Positions 36,584 through 44,373 of a stretch of DNA of 54,948 nucleotides are shown here, in pieces (the first letter of the stretch is position 1; every line of letters begins with the position of its first letter). Below the pieces are notes generated by a model that was not told the origin of the DNA, searched no databases, and worked only from the letters and a program-made list of their open reading frames with translations. The position numbers and the translations under genes were made by a program. The stretch spans positions 1 through 54,948 of the forward strand of contig JAJFVH010000208.1 in assembly GCA_021371875.1 (NCBI GenBank), written 5' to 3'. The DNA comes from Bacteroidales bacterium. Lineage in GTDB: Bacteria; Bacteroidota; Bacteroidia; Bacteroidales; Paludibacteraceae.

Positions 36584-36612
36584 AACCTCGCTCTGAAATA
36601 AGGCGGGGTTTT
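36584..36612 (+). terminator. Terminator at end of tmRNA unit
   Basis: AACCTCGC (36584-36591) pairs with GCGGGGTT (36603-36610), 8 bp with one T-G, 11-nt loop, followed by TT GT. It lies 17 nt after the tag stop codon and would form the 3' end of the precursor. Confidence 0.65.
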
Positions 36613-36739
36613 GTAGTCACAAATTTTATTTTTTGATATTCGGAAATGGATAGGGATTCTGGATAACACCAGTCTGATAACGTCACCATAACCGATGTTA
36701 ACAATAGGAGTAATTAAAAACACTATTGTTTTTGCTATG

Positions 36740-36769
36740 CCGGAAGTAATAAACTGCTTCCGGTTTTTC
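36740..36769 (+). terminator. Intrinsic terminator before the early operon
   Basis: CCGGAAG/CTTCCGG perfect 7-bp stem, 10-nt loop, then TTTTTCT. It isolates the RNA region from the operon that starts at 36803. No clear promoter box was found in the remaining 33 bp, so some readthrough may feed the operon. Confidence 0.8.
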
Positions 36770-36802
36770 TTACCTGAATTTTTTACACTAAAACTTAATT
36801 AT

Positions 36803-37144
36803 ATGAAGTCAATTGATGACGCTGCAAAAGAAGCCGTACAGCATAGATTTAATCTAGCTGGAGCAATTAAATACGGTGATATATACGAACAGGGCTTTAA
36901 GGCAGGTGTCGAATTTGCTCAGCGATGGATTCCTGTTGAGGAAGAATTGCCAGACCCACTTCCAATGAAAGATTCTGGATGCATAGAAAATCACGAGCTA
37001 TTATTATTACAGCTTAGTAAGTACGATTCAATAGAGTTTGGTGTCCGTAGAAAAATAGACAAAAGAGATTATTGGGAAATTCCCGACGTAGGCAATTTTG
37101 AATTAGAAGAATGTCCGCTTTGGCGACCAGTTGAACTAAAATAA
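36803..37144 (+). CDS. DUF551-like small phage protein
   Basis: 113 aa from the Met at 36803; the longer frame from 36695 would run through the terminator and is rejected. Seen: EAVQHRFNLAGAIKYGDIYE helix, then RWIPVEEELPDPLP and a C-terminal CPLWRPVELK, the WIPV...LP...W.PV frame of DUF551-type phage proteins. Function unknown. First gene of the long early operon. Confidence 0.65.
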   Translation: MKSIDDAAKEAVQHRFNLAGAIKYGDIYEQGFKAGVEFAQRWIPVEEELPDPLPMKDSGCIENHELLLLQLSKYDSIEFGVRRKIDKRDYWEIPDVGNFELEECPLWRPVELK

Positions 37145-37158
37145 CAAAACCTTTAGCC

Positions 37159-37386
37159 ATGTCCGACACCACCGCACTTAAAGAACTCAAAACTGAAACC
37201 ATTCTTCCATACCGCGAATTTTCAGTAGGAATATACCGCGAGAAAAAGAAGTTGGTAGTCCGAAAATTTGAATTGAAAGGAGTTGTCCGAATTCCGCTTA
37301 ACGAAGAATATGTCTTAAACATCGAAGATGCTATTACTGTGATGAATATTCAATTTCATAAAATACACTCATTTAAACTAAACTAA
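37159..37386 (+). CDS. Hypothetical small protein
   Basis: 75 aa, charged N-terminal helix and beta-like C-terminal part (LKGVVRIPLNEEYVLNIEDA). It is 14 bp after the DUF551-like gene and 2 bp before a membrane protein gene. Not recognised. Confidence 0.55.
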   Translation: MSDTTALKELKTETILPYREFSVGIYREKKKLVVRKFELKGVVRIPLNEEYVLNIEDAITVMNIQFHKIHSFKLN

Positions 37387-37388
37387 CT

Positions 37389-37649
37389 ATGAAAATGGCA
37401 ATTGTAATTCTGAGCCTTGTCGCTTTAAATGCGATAGTAGTGGCCGTTATGATGATTTATAGAAATGCAACACTTTCGAAAGAAAACGAATCACTGAAAG
37501 AACAACTCGAAAAACGAAACCTCATCTCTATTGCTCAGGGCATTGAAATCGAAATGCTTACTACTGATAAGAAAGCATTAAATCAAGAGATTGTTGACCA
37601 AATGCTTGAAGATTACGACCATGAGAATTTAATCGCAATGAACACTTAG
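37389..37649 (+). CDS. Small membrane protein with coiled coil
   Basis: 86 aa: one TM helix at residues ~3-23 (MAIVILSLVALNAIVVAVMM) followed by a Glu/Lys/Leu heptad-like coil (ENESLKEQLEKRN). Inner-membrane anchored small protein; role unknown. Confidence 0.55.
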   Translation: MKMAIVILSLVALNAIVVAVMMIYRNATLSKENESLKEQLEKRNLISIAQGIEIEMLTTDKKALNQEIVDQMLEDYDHENLIAMNT

Positions 37650-37651
37650 CC

Positions 37652-37882
37652 ATGAGACAGAGAGTAAGCGAAGAAAACAAGGCTATAAGTATTCAAAAAG
37701 CCAAAGTAAAAGTAAAAGATTACCCCGACCAGATCATGAAGGATGGTAAATTTAATCCCATCTGCCCATCAGGTTATAATTTTTTAACCGGATATACCGA
37801 TTATCGGGAAGATAACTGCAAGAGAGGTTTTACACCTTCTACATATGGAAAAGTAAACGGAGTTCGAATCCATAATATTTAA
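37652..37882 (+). CDS. Hypothetical small basic protein
   Basis: 76 aa. Lys-rich N-terminal helix (ENKAISIQKAKVKVKDY), then a GKFNPICPSGYNFLTGYTDY segment with two Cys. Could bind nucleic acid or metal; no family known to me. 2 bp after the membrane gene. Confidence 0.5.
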   Translation: MRQRVSEENKAISIQKAKVKVKDYPDQIMKDGKFNPICPSGYNFLTGYTDYREDNCKRGFTPSTYGKVNGVRIHNI

Positions 37883-37885
37883 GCC

Positions 37886-38047
37886 ATGGAATACTTACCT
37901 GACATTTTTTTGATAATTGTTGCTATGGCAATATTGGCTGGATTCATACCTATTCTAAAGCCTTTCTTTAAAAAGAAAGATCGATACCGAGACTCTGTAA
38001 GTTCAAGCCGTAAACAAAACGAATTGATTGGAAGGAGGAAAAAGTAA
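37886..38047 (+). CDS. Small single-pass membrane protein (53 aa)
   Basis: ATG at 37886, TAA at 38045-38047. Starts EYLPDIFLIIVAMAILAGFI, a TM helix at residues ~6-25, followed by a strongly basic tail (KKKDRYRDSVSSSRKQ). Its stop overlaps the start of the YopX gene (TAATG), so it is translated in a coupled way. Basic tail after one TM resembles small holin-like or membrane-regulator peptides. Confidence 0.5.
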   Translation: MEYLPDIFLIIVAMAILAGFIPILKPFFKKKDRYRDSVSSSRKQNELIGRRKK

Positions 38048-38520
38048 TGGAAAGAGAAATTTTATTTAGAGGTAAGCGAATTGATAATGGCGAATTTGCC
38101 GAAGGTCTTTTGATTGAAGACGATGGATATTATTACATCTATCGAAGCTTTGGTGTTTGCCCGAATGGATATGATTATCTAAAATCAGGTGGGGCTACGG
38201 TAGGATTTTACGTTAGAGTTATTCCTGAAACAGTAGGACAATTCACTGGATTAACCGATAAGAATGGGAATAAGATATTCGAGGGGGATATTGTAAATAT
38301 TCCAGATTTAGAATTTGTTGATTTTGTCGATAATGGAACATCGTCACCAGACGAGAAATACGAAGATGGTATAGTTGAAATATTTTTTGATGAAGGTGTC
38401 TTTTGTTTTAATCATCCCAATACAGATACTCCGTGTCCTATTTTTTACAATATAAAAGAGACAGAAATCATAGGCAACATTCACGACAACCCAGGACTTT
38501 TAAAACAAGAAAGGCGATGA
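38047..38520 (+). CDS. YopX family protein
   Basis: 157 aa. Begins REILFRGKRIDNGEFAEGLL, the hallmark YopX start, and has the matching GQFTGLTDKNGNKIFEGDIV core and a C-terminal EIIGNIHDNPGLL, all typical of YopX (PF09643) proteins of phages. The fold is a small beta barrel; the function in phages is unknown. Overlaps the membrane gene before it by one base and the next gene by four. Confidence 0.85.
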   Translation: MEREILFRGKRIDNGEFAEGLLIEDDGYYYIYRSFGVCPNGYDYLKSGGATVGFYVRVIPETVGQFTGLTDKNGNKIFEGDIVNIPDLEFVDFVDNGTSSPDEKYEDGIVEIFFDEGVFCFNHPNTDTPCPIFYNIKETEIIGNIHDNPGLLKQERR

Positions 38521-38723
38521 GCGGTAAACATCCAGGTCGACAAAGAAAACCAGTACCCGAAAAAGTTCATGTTCATCACAAGTCACCCAAACCGGGCGAT
38601 TTCTGGATTCACGATATTGCAGCCAAAGCAACTTATTACCCTACATCTTTGGCTAAATTCAAAAGAACTTACGCCAGACTTCGGGATGAGAAAAGAGAGT
38701 TAAAAACTTCACATAAAATTTAA
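38517..38723 (+). CDS. Small basic protein
   Basis: 68 aa from the Met at 38517 (MSGKHPGRQRKPVPEKVHV). Very basic, His-rich N-terminus, GDFWIHDIAAKATYYPTSLA core. The start overlaps the YopX stop (ATGA). A DNA- or RNA-binding role is possible on charge alone. Confidence 0.5.
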   Translation: MSGKHPGRQRKPVPEKVHVHHKSPKPGDFWIHDIAAKATYYPTSLAKFKRTYARLRDEKRELKTSHKI

Positions 38724-38725
38724 AA

Positions 38726-38902
38726 ATGACAGAAAAAGATTTACGCCTCATAAAACAGGCTTTTGAATACACTGATGGGTCAGATTGGAATATGATGAAA
38801 GAACTCATTAATCAGGCCGAATCAGATCAAGCCAGACAAATGCTTAAAGACAGACAGTCTTATTTATACCACAAAGAAGAATCGTTTGCAGATCAACTTT
38901 AA
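38726..38902 (+). CDS. Small helical protein (58 aa)
   Basis: ATG at 38726, TAA at 38900-38902. Acidic/helical (TEKDLRLIKQAFEYTDGSDW, AESDQARQMLKDRQ). It sits 2 bp after the previous gene and 13 bp before the RecT-like gene. Similar short helical proteins precede annealing proteins in other phages. Unknown. Confidence 0.5.
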   Translation: MTEKDLRLIKQAFEYTDGSDWNMMKELINQAESDQARQMLKDRQSYLYHKEESFADQL

Positions 38903-38915
38903 AATAAAAAATATA

Positions 38916-39815
38916 ATGGAAAATTCAATAGTGCTTGTTGATGTAAGACAGAAATTTGAAACGGTTTGCCAGAGTGCAAAATCACTTCAGATTGCAAACA
39001 ACTTTGGAACTGCTTTCGAGGCTGTTCAAATCGTCTTAACTCTCCGCGAGATATTGACGGATGATGTGATGAAAGAAGTATTCATGCCTTTAATGAATAC
39101 CAAGGTCGGGTTCCTTACTGACAGAACAGGCAAGCCAGACAAACACGGAAATGTAAAAGAACCTTATTCAATTTCGGTTGTCCGTGATGTTATTATCGAT
39201 GCTGTCACTATTGGCCTACTTCCAACAGGAAATCAATTCAACATCATTGCCGAAAGAATGTACCCAACAAAAGAGGGCTACACAGCTTTGCTTAAAAAGA
39301 TTGGAGTAAAGTATATCCTTGATGTTTCGTATGACAAGGGAACCAACGCAAATTTTGCCGAAATTCCGGTAAAAATCAACTACGAGCATGACGGCGAAAA
39401 GAATTCGTTTACGCCCATAGCCACCGTCAAAAAGGATTCATTCAGTTCGCATGACCAATTACGAGGAAAGGCCGAAAGAAACGCAAAAAAGAAGCTTTAC
39501 GAATATATTACGGGTTGTGATTTTGGCGATGCCGACGAAATGTCTGGAATTGTTGATACACCATTTGTTGATGTAACTCACGAACCACAGCTTCAGAAGT
39601 TAAATTTCAAAACCGAAGCCGAGGCCAGAATATTTTTTGTGACCGATCAGGGATTTACCCCGGAATCAGTCGAAGGGAAACTTCTTTTCTCCCTTGCAAA
39701 AGAAAAGGGATTTGATCTGATAATTGCTGGCATTTCTTCGGCAAAACTTTCAGAGGCAGAACAGAAAAAAACTGATTTAAAAGGTAAAGCAAATCAATCA
39801 CCAACTTTAATGTAA
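38916..39815 (+). CDS. RecT-like single-strand annealing protein
   Basis: 299 aa from the Met at 38916; an in-frame Met at 38886 overlaps the gene before it. Anneals single strands during phage recombination and concatemer formation. Seen: LGLLPTGNQF-like segment (TIGLLPTGNQFNIIAERMYP), EGYTALLKKIGVKYILDVSY, then a conserved KDSFSSHDQLRGKAERNAKK basic region and YITGCDFGDADEMSG, the pattern of RecT/Redbeta-superfamily proteins of Bacteroidota phages. Next but one downstream is the exonuclease-FtsK fusion, its likely partner. Confidence 0.75.
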   Translation: MENSIVLVDVRQKFETVCQSAKSLQIANNFGTAFEAVQIVLTLREILTDDVMKEVFMPLMNTKVGFLTDRTGKPDKHGNVKEPYSISVVRDVIIDAVTIGLLPTGNQFNIIAERMYPTKEGYTALLKKIGVKYILDVSYDKGTNANFAEIPVKINYEHDGEKNSFTPIATVKKDSFSSHDQLRGKAERNAKKKLYEYITGCDFGDADEMSGIVDTPFVDVTHEPQLQKLNFKTEAEARIFFVTDQGFTPESVEGKLLFSLAKEKGFDLIIAGISSAKLSEAEQKKTDLKGKANQSPTLM

Positions 39816-39816
39816 C

Positions 39817-40026
39817 ATGAAACCACGATCAGCTATTTTATTGAGAGACTTGCCAAATTGTCCAAAGGGAAGGATTTTTGAAGAGCAGGAATTTATTATT
39901 GGGTGTCCTGATTTTTTTCACTCAATGACTGATGAAGAGTGTATAAACAGACAATATAAACACTATTGTTTTTCTAATGAAGAGGTAGAGCAAAATCCAG
40001 ATTGGTTTAAAATAATTAATCCATGA
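39817..40026 (+). CDS. Small protein between annealing protein and exonuclease
   Basis: 69 aa with Cys residues spread through it (LPNCPKGRIFEEQEFIIGCP, later YKHYCFSNEEVEQNPDWF). Overlaps the start of the exonuclease fusion by 4 bp and follows the RecT-like gene by one base. Appears to be part of the recombination module; possible accessory or zinc-binding factor. Confidence 0.55.
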   Translation: MKPRSAILLRDLPNCPKGRIFEEQEFIIGCPDFFHSMTDEECINRQYKHYCFSNEEVEQNPDWFKIINP

Positions 40027-42125
40027 CCTACATTAAACCTTACCACAAGTTCCGGGACCAACCACCGGAACTAATTGAAGAATTATTGAGCAACTATCTA
40101 ATAAATAGCTGGTCGTATTCGGGTGCTGCTGAATTTGCAAGGCATGAGAAAGCCTTTGAAATGCACTACATTTATCGGATGGATAGTAAAAAGTCTTCGG
40201 TAAATATTTCCGGGTCTGCCTATCATGCCGCACTTGAATTTTTCTTTAATGGGCTTAAATCTGGCGTGTTTCAGGACATTGCCACTCTTCAGTCGGTTGC
40301 ATTTGAATTTATCGACAACGTTCCGGCAAACGCATGGAAACTACAAAAAACATCGCCTACGGTCGAAGAATCAAAAAGCAAGGCTTACAAGACAGCTTCG
40401 GTTCTTTTGACGAACTTTTTTGGTGAGCTATCAACTTATACCGACGAAATAGAAGAAGTTGTTGAGGTCGAATTATACCTTGACGAATGGCTTCATTTGA
40501 ATGGGGTTGATATTCCACTACCATGCCACATGAGGATTGACTTGGTAGTCAAAACAAAGTCCGGCAAACGGGTAATTATCGACCACAAATCAAAGACTAC
40601 CTTTTCTGATGAAAAGGACATTGCTTTCAATAACGGCAAACAGGCCATAACCTACGTTTTGGGGTATGAAATGGCTACCGGGGAAAAGATTGATGAGGTT
40701 TGGTTTATTGAAAACAAAGCAAGCCAAAACAAAGACAAAACGGCTCAGCTAATTTTGTTTCCTGTCGTTATCGACGACAACAGCCGTAAACTTTACGAAT
40801 TAATGCTTTACGAGCCGCTTAAACGGATGATCGAAGCCGTCAACAATCCTGACTATGTTTATCTGATCAATGAAAGCGACAACTTCACAGATACGGCTGA
40901 AATAAACGAATTTTGGGCACAAACACTTATAGCAGAGGTCGAGGACTTCAATATCCCGGACGATAAAAAGGAAATGATCAGAAACAGGCAGCGCAAAATT
41001 CGTGATGCCTCAATTTTCTCAATCAGTCCAAGCGTTATCAAAAAATTCAGAGCGGAAGCCGCTTCATTTATTCAATACGATTTATCAGGAAAAAATATGA
41101 CAAACGGTGAAAAAATTGAACACATCCTTAAAACGTTTGGGATTGATGTTCGGGTAAAACATGTGTTTAACGGGTATTCAAGTGCAACATTTTTGCTTGA
41201 AGTTGCCGCCGGGATTCCTATTTCAAGAGTTCAGCAAAGAAGCCTTGATGTGGCAAACGCCCTTGATGTGGCTAATGTACGCATGATGAAAGAACTATAC
41301 ATGCACGAAGGTAAATCATATTTAGCTGTTGAATCAGCAAAGAAACGCGAAGAAAACTTAATTTTCCATCCTGACTATTTAAAATCAGGAAATAAAATCC
41401 CTCTTGGAATTGACAATTTTGGAAAAGTAATTTATTGGGATTTAGATAATCCATCAACACCACACATGTTAGTTTGCGGTGGAACAGGTTCTGGAAAATC
41501 AGTTTTTATCAGGTCGTGTATTGAATATTGCCGATTAGCCGGAATTGAAAAGATTGTCATTCTCGATCCCAAGTTTGAATTTATCCGTGAATATGCTAAT
41601 ACAGTTGGGGTATCGGTCATTTCTGATATTGAAAATATTGAACTTGAAATGGCTGTTCTTGTTGACGAAATGAATGGATTGGTTAAGTCTGGCCGTGTGC
41701 AAAAAACACTTGTTATTTTCGATGAATTTGCCGATGCAGAAGCTAATTCACGTTCGGGCAATGCGCTTAAAAATTACTCAAATGTTTGTGTTGGATTAAG
41801 TGCAAAAGGTATTCCTAAAATGAAACGCGAATGTACTTCTGTTGACAAATCGCTTGAAGAGAACCTTCGAATATTACTTCAAAAAGGCCGTTCATGTGGA
41901 TTTAGAATTGCAGCTTTAACCCAAAGAGCTTCAGTGAAAGTAATAACCGGGGATGCAAAAGTAAATTTTCCAATCAGGGTTTGCTTCCGTGTAAATTCAG
42001 AAGTTGACTCAAAGGTTGTTATTGATGAACCAGGAGCAGAGGCATTACAGGGCAATGGCGATGGATTGATAAAATCACCAGAGTACCTTGACACTATTCG
42101 ATTCCAGGCTTTCTACAAAGAATAA
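40023..42125 (+). CDS. PD-(D/E)XK exonuclease fused to FtsK/SpoIIIE-type DNA translocase
   Basis: 700 aa with two modules. N-terminal ~1-330: RecB-like nuclease with SGSAYHAALEFFF (motif with His), RIDLVVKTKSGKRVIIDHKS (Asp, then D187-H188-K189 in the D-x-K position). C-terminal ~340-700: FtsK-type motor: GIPISRVQQRSLDVANALDV (FtsK beta-domain signature), Walker A GGTGSGKS at 486-493, DPKFEF, Walker B VIFDEFAD with D567-E568, RSCGFRIAALTQRASVKVIT, and VNSEVDSKVVIDEPGAEALQ, all near-identical in pattern to cellular FtsK. No membrane or DNA-binding gamma domain is seen. Joined with the RecT-like protein it suggests a processive double-strand end resection and annealing system. Activities are inferred from intact motifs. 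Confidence 0.85.
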   Translation: MTYIKPYHKFRDQPPELIEELLSNYLINSWSYSGAAEFARHEKAFEMHYIYRMDSKKSSVNISGSAYHAALEFFFNGLKSGVFQDIATLQSVAFEFIDNVPANAWKLQKTSPTVEESKSKAYKTASVLLTNFFGELSTYTDEIEEVVEVELYLDEWLHLNGVDIPLPCHMRIDLVVKTKSGKRVIIDHKSKTTFSDEKDIAFNNGKQAITYVLGYEMATGEKIDEVWFIENKASQNKDKTAQLILFPVVIDDNSRKLYELMLYEPLKRMIEAVNNPDYVYLINESDNFTDTAEINEFWAQTLIAEVEDFNIPDDKKEMIRNRQRKIRDASIFSISPSVIKKFRAEAASFIQYDLSGKNMTNGEKIEHILKTFGIDVRVKHVFNGYSSATFLLEVAAGIPISRVQQRSLDVANALDVANVRMMKELYMHEGKSYLAVESAKKREENLIFHPDYLKSGNKIPLGIDNFGKVIYWDLDNPSTPHMLVCGGTGSGKSVFIRSCIEYCRLAGIEKIVILDPKFEFIREYANTVGVSVISDIENIELEMAVLVDEMNGLVKSGRVQKTLVIFDEFADAEANSRSGNALKNYSNVCVGLSAKGIPKMKRECTSVDKSLEENLRILLQKGRSCGFRIAALTQRASVKVITGDAKVNFPIRVCFRVNSEVDSKVVIDEPGAEALQGNGDGLIKSPEYLDTIRFQAFYKE

Positions 42126-42130
42126 ACCTC

Positions 42131-42316
42131 ATGCAACTTTTAGAAGTGAACGACAAACCGGCAGTCAAAATATTTGCCAAGAAACTCACTGAAAAAGGAG
42201 GGGCAATATTATTTGATTGCGAAGGCGACAAAGTATGGATCCCAAAATCCTGCGTCAAAATTATTGACCGTGATACTATTATGATCCAAGAATGGATTTA
42301 TAAACAGAAATTCTAA
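42131..42316 (+). CDS. Small protein
   Basis: 61 aa, beta-like (KGGAILFDCEGDKVWIPKSC, DTIMIQEWIYKQKF); resembles short phage proteins with a WIPKS core found near recombination genes. 5 bp after the exonuclease fusion. Unknown. Confidence 0.55.
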   Translation: MQLLEVNDKPAVKIFAKKLTEKGGAILFDCEGDKVWIPKSCVKIIDRDTIMIQEWIYKQKF

Positions 42317-42334
42317 CACTCAAACCTTACAAAA

Positions 42335-42766
42335 ATGATACTTAAAGAAATATTTTACGCTGTAAAATGCGATCGTTGCGGAGCAATCAACAACGAAACA
42401 GATACCGCTTTCTGGGGTGAAAAATCGCAAGCAGTACTTCAATGTCAAGATGATGAATGGCTGTGTAATGTTCCCGGAAAGCATTATTGCCCGAATTGCT
42501 TCACCACCAATGAGGAAAATGAAGAGGTGACAATCAAGCCTCCATTTCCGGAATCAGTAAAGCGAATTGAAAAATTCATCGACGTAATAACAAAGAATCT
42601 TGCTGAAGTTCACGAAAAAGATGATCGTTTTGAGATTGATTTTTATGAAAGGATTTCATTACACCAAGCCGATAGAAATTGGATTGTAGAAAACTATCCA
42701 ACGGCTAAGATCAAGGAAGAAATTCTTAGAGATAGAAAGAAAATTACCATCACAATTAAAAAATAA
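42335..42766 (+). CDS. Zinc-ribbon-like phage protein
   Basis: 143 aa. Two Cys pairs, CDRCG near residues 12-16 and HYCPNCF around residue 50-55, would make one treble-type zinc ribbon separated by a Trp-rich loop; the C-terminal half is helical/basic. Probably a nucleic-acid-binding early protein. Follows a 61-aa gene and precedes the DUF4494-like gene by 3 bp. Confidence 0.6.
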   Translation: MILKEIFYAVKCDRCGAINNETDTAFWGEKSQAVLQCQDDEWLCNVPGKHYCPNCFTTNEENEEVTIKPPFPESVKRIEKFIDVITKNLAEVHEKDDRFEIDFYERISLHQADRNWIVENYPTAKIKEEILRDRKKITITIKK

Positions 42767-42769
42767 ATT

Positions 42770-43276
42770 ATGCAAAATTGGTTTGAATGTAAAACAAAGT
42801 ACGTCCGTGTTGATGATGACGGTCGAGAACGTAAAGTAAATGAAATGTATCTGGTAGATGCAGTTTCGGTAACAGATGCCGAAACAAGATTAATCGAACA
42901 GCTTAAAACTATGGTTCGTGGTGAGTTTGTCGTCGGCAAAGTAGCCGAATCAAACATCATTGAAATTTTCCCTTACGAAGATGGTCAATGGTGGTATAAA
43001 GCCAAAATTCAGACAGTCGTTATTGACGAAAGTCTTGGCAAAGAAAAGAAAGCCAATCATTATTTTCTGGTTGCTGCTGATGATATTAAACAAGCACTTC
43101 AAAGGCTCGAGGAAGGATTAAGTTACCTATTAGTACCCTATTCTACTATTTCTATCGTATTGTCTGCTGTTGTCGATGTGTTTCCTTATTTCGACGAAAA
43201 CACGGCAATTCCAAACAATCTAAAACCGATTGTAAAAGAATGTGTTGTTTATGATTCAGAAGAAGAAACTGAATAG
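42770..43276 (+). CDS. DUF4494-like protein
   Basis: 168 aa. Starts NWFECKTKYVRVDDDGRERK, then VNEMYLVDAVSVTDAETRLI and YEDGQWWYKAKIQ, the typical order in DUF4494 proteins of Bacteroides phages. The second half repeats the layout, so it may be a two-lobed beta/alpha protein. Function unknown; commonly encoded beside recombination genes. Confidence 0.7.
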   Translation: MQNWFECKTKYVRVDDDGRERKVNEMYLVDAVSVTDAETRLIEQLKTMVRGEFVVGKVAESNIIEIFPYEDGQWWYKAKIQTVVIDESLGKEKKANHYFLVAADDIKQALQRLEEGLSYLLVPYSTISIVLSAVVDVFPYFDENTAIPNNLKPIVKECVVYDSEEETE

Positions 43277-43278
43277 CC

Positions 43279-43443
43279 ATGAATCTCGATGAACTTATTC
43301 AGGCCTTAACTGAACTCAAAGAATCAGGTAGGGTAATTGATAAAGAGCCAGTTTATTATTTGGATAAATTAGGAAATGAATATCCAATAAACGTAGTAAA
43401 GCATTTCCAGAACGTATTTGGTCAAATTGAATTATATTCTTAA
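43279..43443 (+). CDS. Small phage protein (54 aa)
   Basis: ATG at 43279, TAA at 43441-43443. Helical N-terminus (MNLDELIQALTELKESGRVI) then YYLDKLGNEYPINVVKHFQN. It follows DUF4494 by 2 bp and ends at the T-loop hairpin. Unknown role. Confidence 0.5.
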   Translation: MNLDELIQALTELKESGRVIDKEPVYYLDKLGNEYPINVVKHFQNVFGQIELYS

Positions 43444-43455
43444 TCCGTAACGGTT

Positions 43456-43488
43456 TAATGGGAAGGTTCGATTCCTTCCCATTATTTT
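43456..43488 (+). other. T-loop hairpin (tRNA acceptor/T-arm look-alike or terminator)
   Basis: TAATGGGAAGG/CCTTCCCATTA is a perfect 11-bp stem closing a TTCGATT loop, identical in form to a tRNA T arm with its acceptor stem stacked on it, but with no D or anticodon arm between. It is followed by TTTT, so it may also end transcription of part of the operon. It lies between the 54-aa gene and the 185-aa gene. Confidence 0.55.
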
Positions 43489-43501
43489 AAAAACTAAAAC
43501 T

Positions 43502-44059
43502 ATGAAAAAACTTATTCGATACCGCATTCCGGTTGCCGTGACCTTTCCAGCTATCCATAAAAGAAAAGGAGAGCCAACATATTTTAAGGAAAAAATTTTA
43601 AAGGCGATAAAAAGAAATGTTTGTAACTCAAGGGATAATGAAATTGGTTCTTCTTGTTTATCATGTGATGGTAGGTATGAATTTCAAGAATATTGCCTTG
43701 TAGAACCAAAGCTTCACACTTGTAGGTCAAGTCTATTATGGATAAAACGTTTTGAAAAGATCAATAGGGGTGAAGCTGTTTTGGAGCTTTATTATTGGTC
43801 TGGAAAACCATATAACAGCACTCCTGTTGTAATTTGCCAATTAGGTAAAGACGATGGGATTGGAGTTCAAAAGATTCAATTTCAGAAAGAATTTTTCAAT
43901 ACAAATTGGATTGTTGGGCAAATTGATTTTCCTGATCAATTGCTAAAAACAGTTGCAACGAACGACGGTCTTTCACTCGAAGATTTCAAGGAATGGTTTC
44001 GTAAATATGACCTATCAAAACCAATGGCAATTATTCACTTCACAAAATTCAGGTATTAA
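43502..44059 (+). CDS. Hypothetical Cys-rich protein
   Basis: 185 aa. Central Cys/His group (NVCNSRDNEIGSSCLSCDGRY, then YCL and HTC) suggests a zinc-binding core; the rest is beta-rich with Trp (LELYYWSGKPYNSTPVVICQ). A similar protein type occurs in early regions of Bacteroidota phages but has no name known to me. Begins 13 nt after the T-loop hairpin region. Confidence 0.55.
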   Translation: MKKLIRYRIPVAVTFPAIHKRKGEPTYFKEKILKAIKRNVCNSRDNEIGSSCLSCDGRYEFQEYCLVEPKLHTCRSSLLWIKRFEKINRGEAVLELYYWSGKPYNSTPVVICQLGKDDGIGVQKIQFQKEFFNTNWIVGQIDFPDQLLKTVATNDGLSLEDFKEWFRKYDLSKPMAIIHFTKFRY

Positions 44060-44061
44060 TT

Positions 44062-44343
44062 ATGGAAGAAAATATAATATCTGTAAATAAAACTACGATT
44101 CAAGGCTTAAATGAATCTGAAATTGAATTTATACAAAGCAAAATCAACGATAAGTCAGAAAGCACAGAAGATAAAAAGTGGTGGAGACAAGACTTGAAAG
44201 ACTTAAAAACAAATCCTTCAAAATATTGGAACGCATTTATTACAGAGATTAAAAGTGAAGAAAACAACCTAAGGGTTAGGCAAATAAAGGCGATTCAGGA
44301 GTATTATTCAATGCCAGAACAGTTGGGTATAAACTTCAAATAA
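44062..44343 (+). CDS. Hypothetical helical protein
   Basis: 93 aa, helical and charged, with TTIQGLNESEIEFIQSKIND near the N-terminus and a KWWRQDLKDLKTNPSKYWN core. It starts 2 bp after the previous stop, so it is part of the same coupled operon. No function assigned. Confidence 0.5.
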   Translation: MEENIISVNKTTIQGLNESEIEFIQSKINDKSESTEDKKWWRQDLKDLKTNPSKYWNAFITEIKSEENNLRVRQIKAIQEYYSMPEQLGINFK

Positions 44344-44373
44344 ACTATACCGGACAAATTAAACACTTTATTT

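Larger units (their letters stand above)
36331..36612 (+). ncRNA. ssrA: Circularly permuted (two-piece) tmRNA
   Basis: tmRNA rescues stalled ribosomes and tags the unfinished protein. Here the acceptor half lies upstream: T arm GTGGG-TTCGACT-CCCAC (36362-36378), acceptor strand CACCTCC (36379-36385), A at 36386. The coding half starts downstream: GGGGGTG at 36473-36479 pairs with CACCTCC over 7 bp (one G-U); the conserved D-analogue TCTGGTTTTGA follows (36480-36490). P2 forms between TTAGCAG/ATAGT (36491-36502) and CTGTTAA/ACTAT (36352-36358, 36340-36344). A tag frame follows and an intrinsic terminator closes the unit. The 87-nt segment between the halves (36386-36472) folds into hairpins and would be cut out. 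CCA is not encoded. Order and pairing match the permuted tmRNA genes known in some alphaproteobacteria and cyanobacteria. Confidence 0.85.

Noticed and set aside
35058-36800. Group I intron
   Set aside because: No P, Q, R or S core elements or a conserved guanosine-binding site could be found, and no homing endonuclease is inside.
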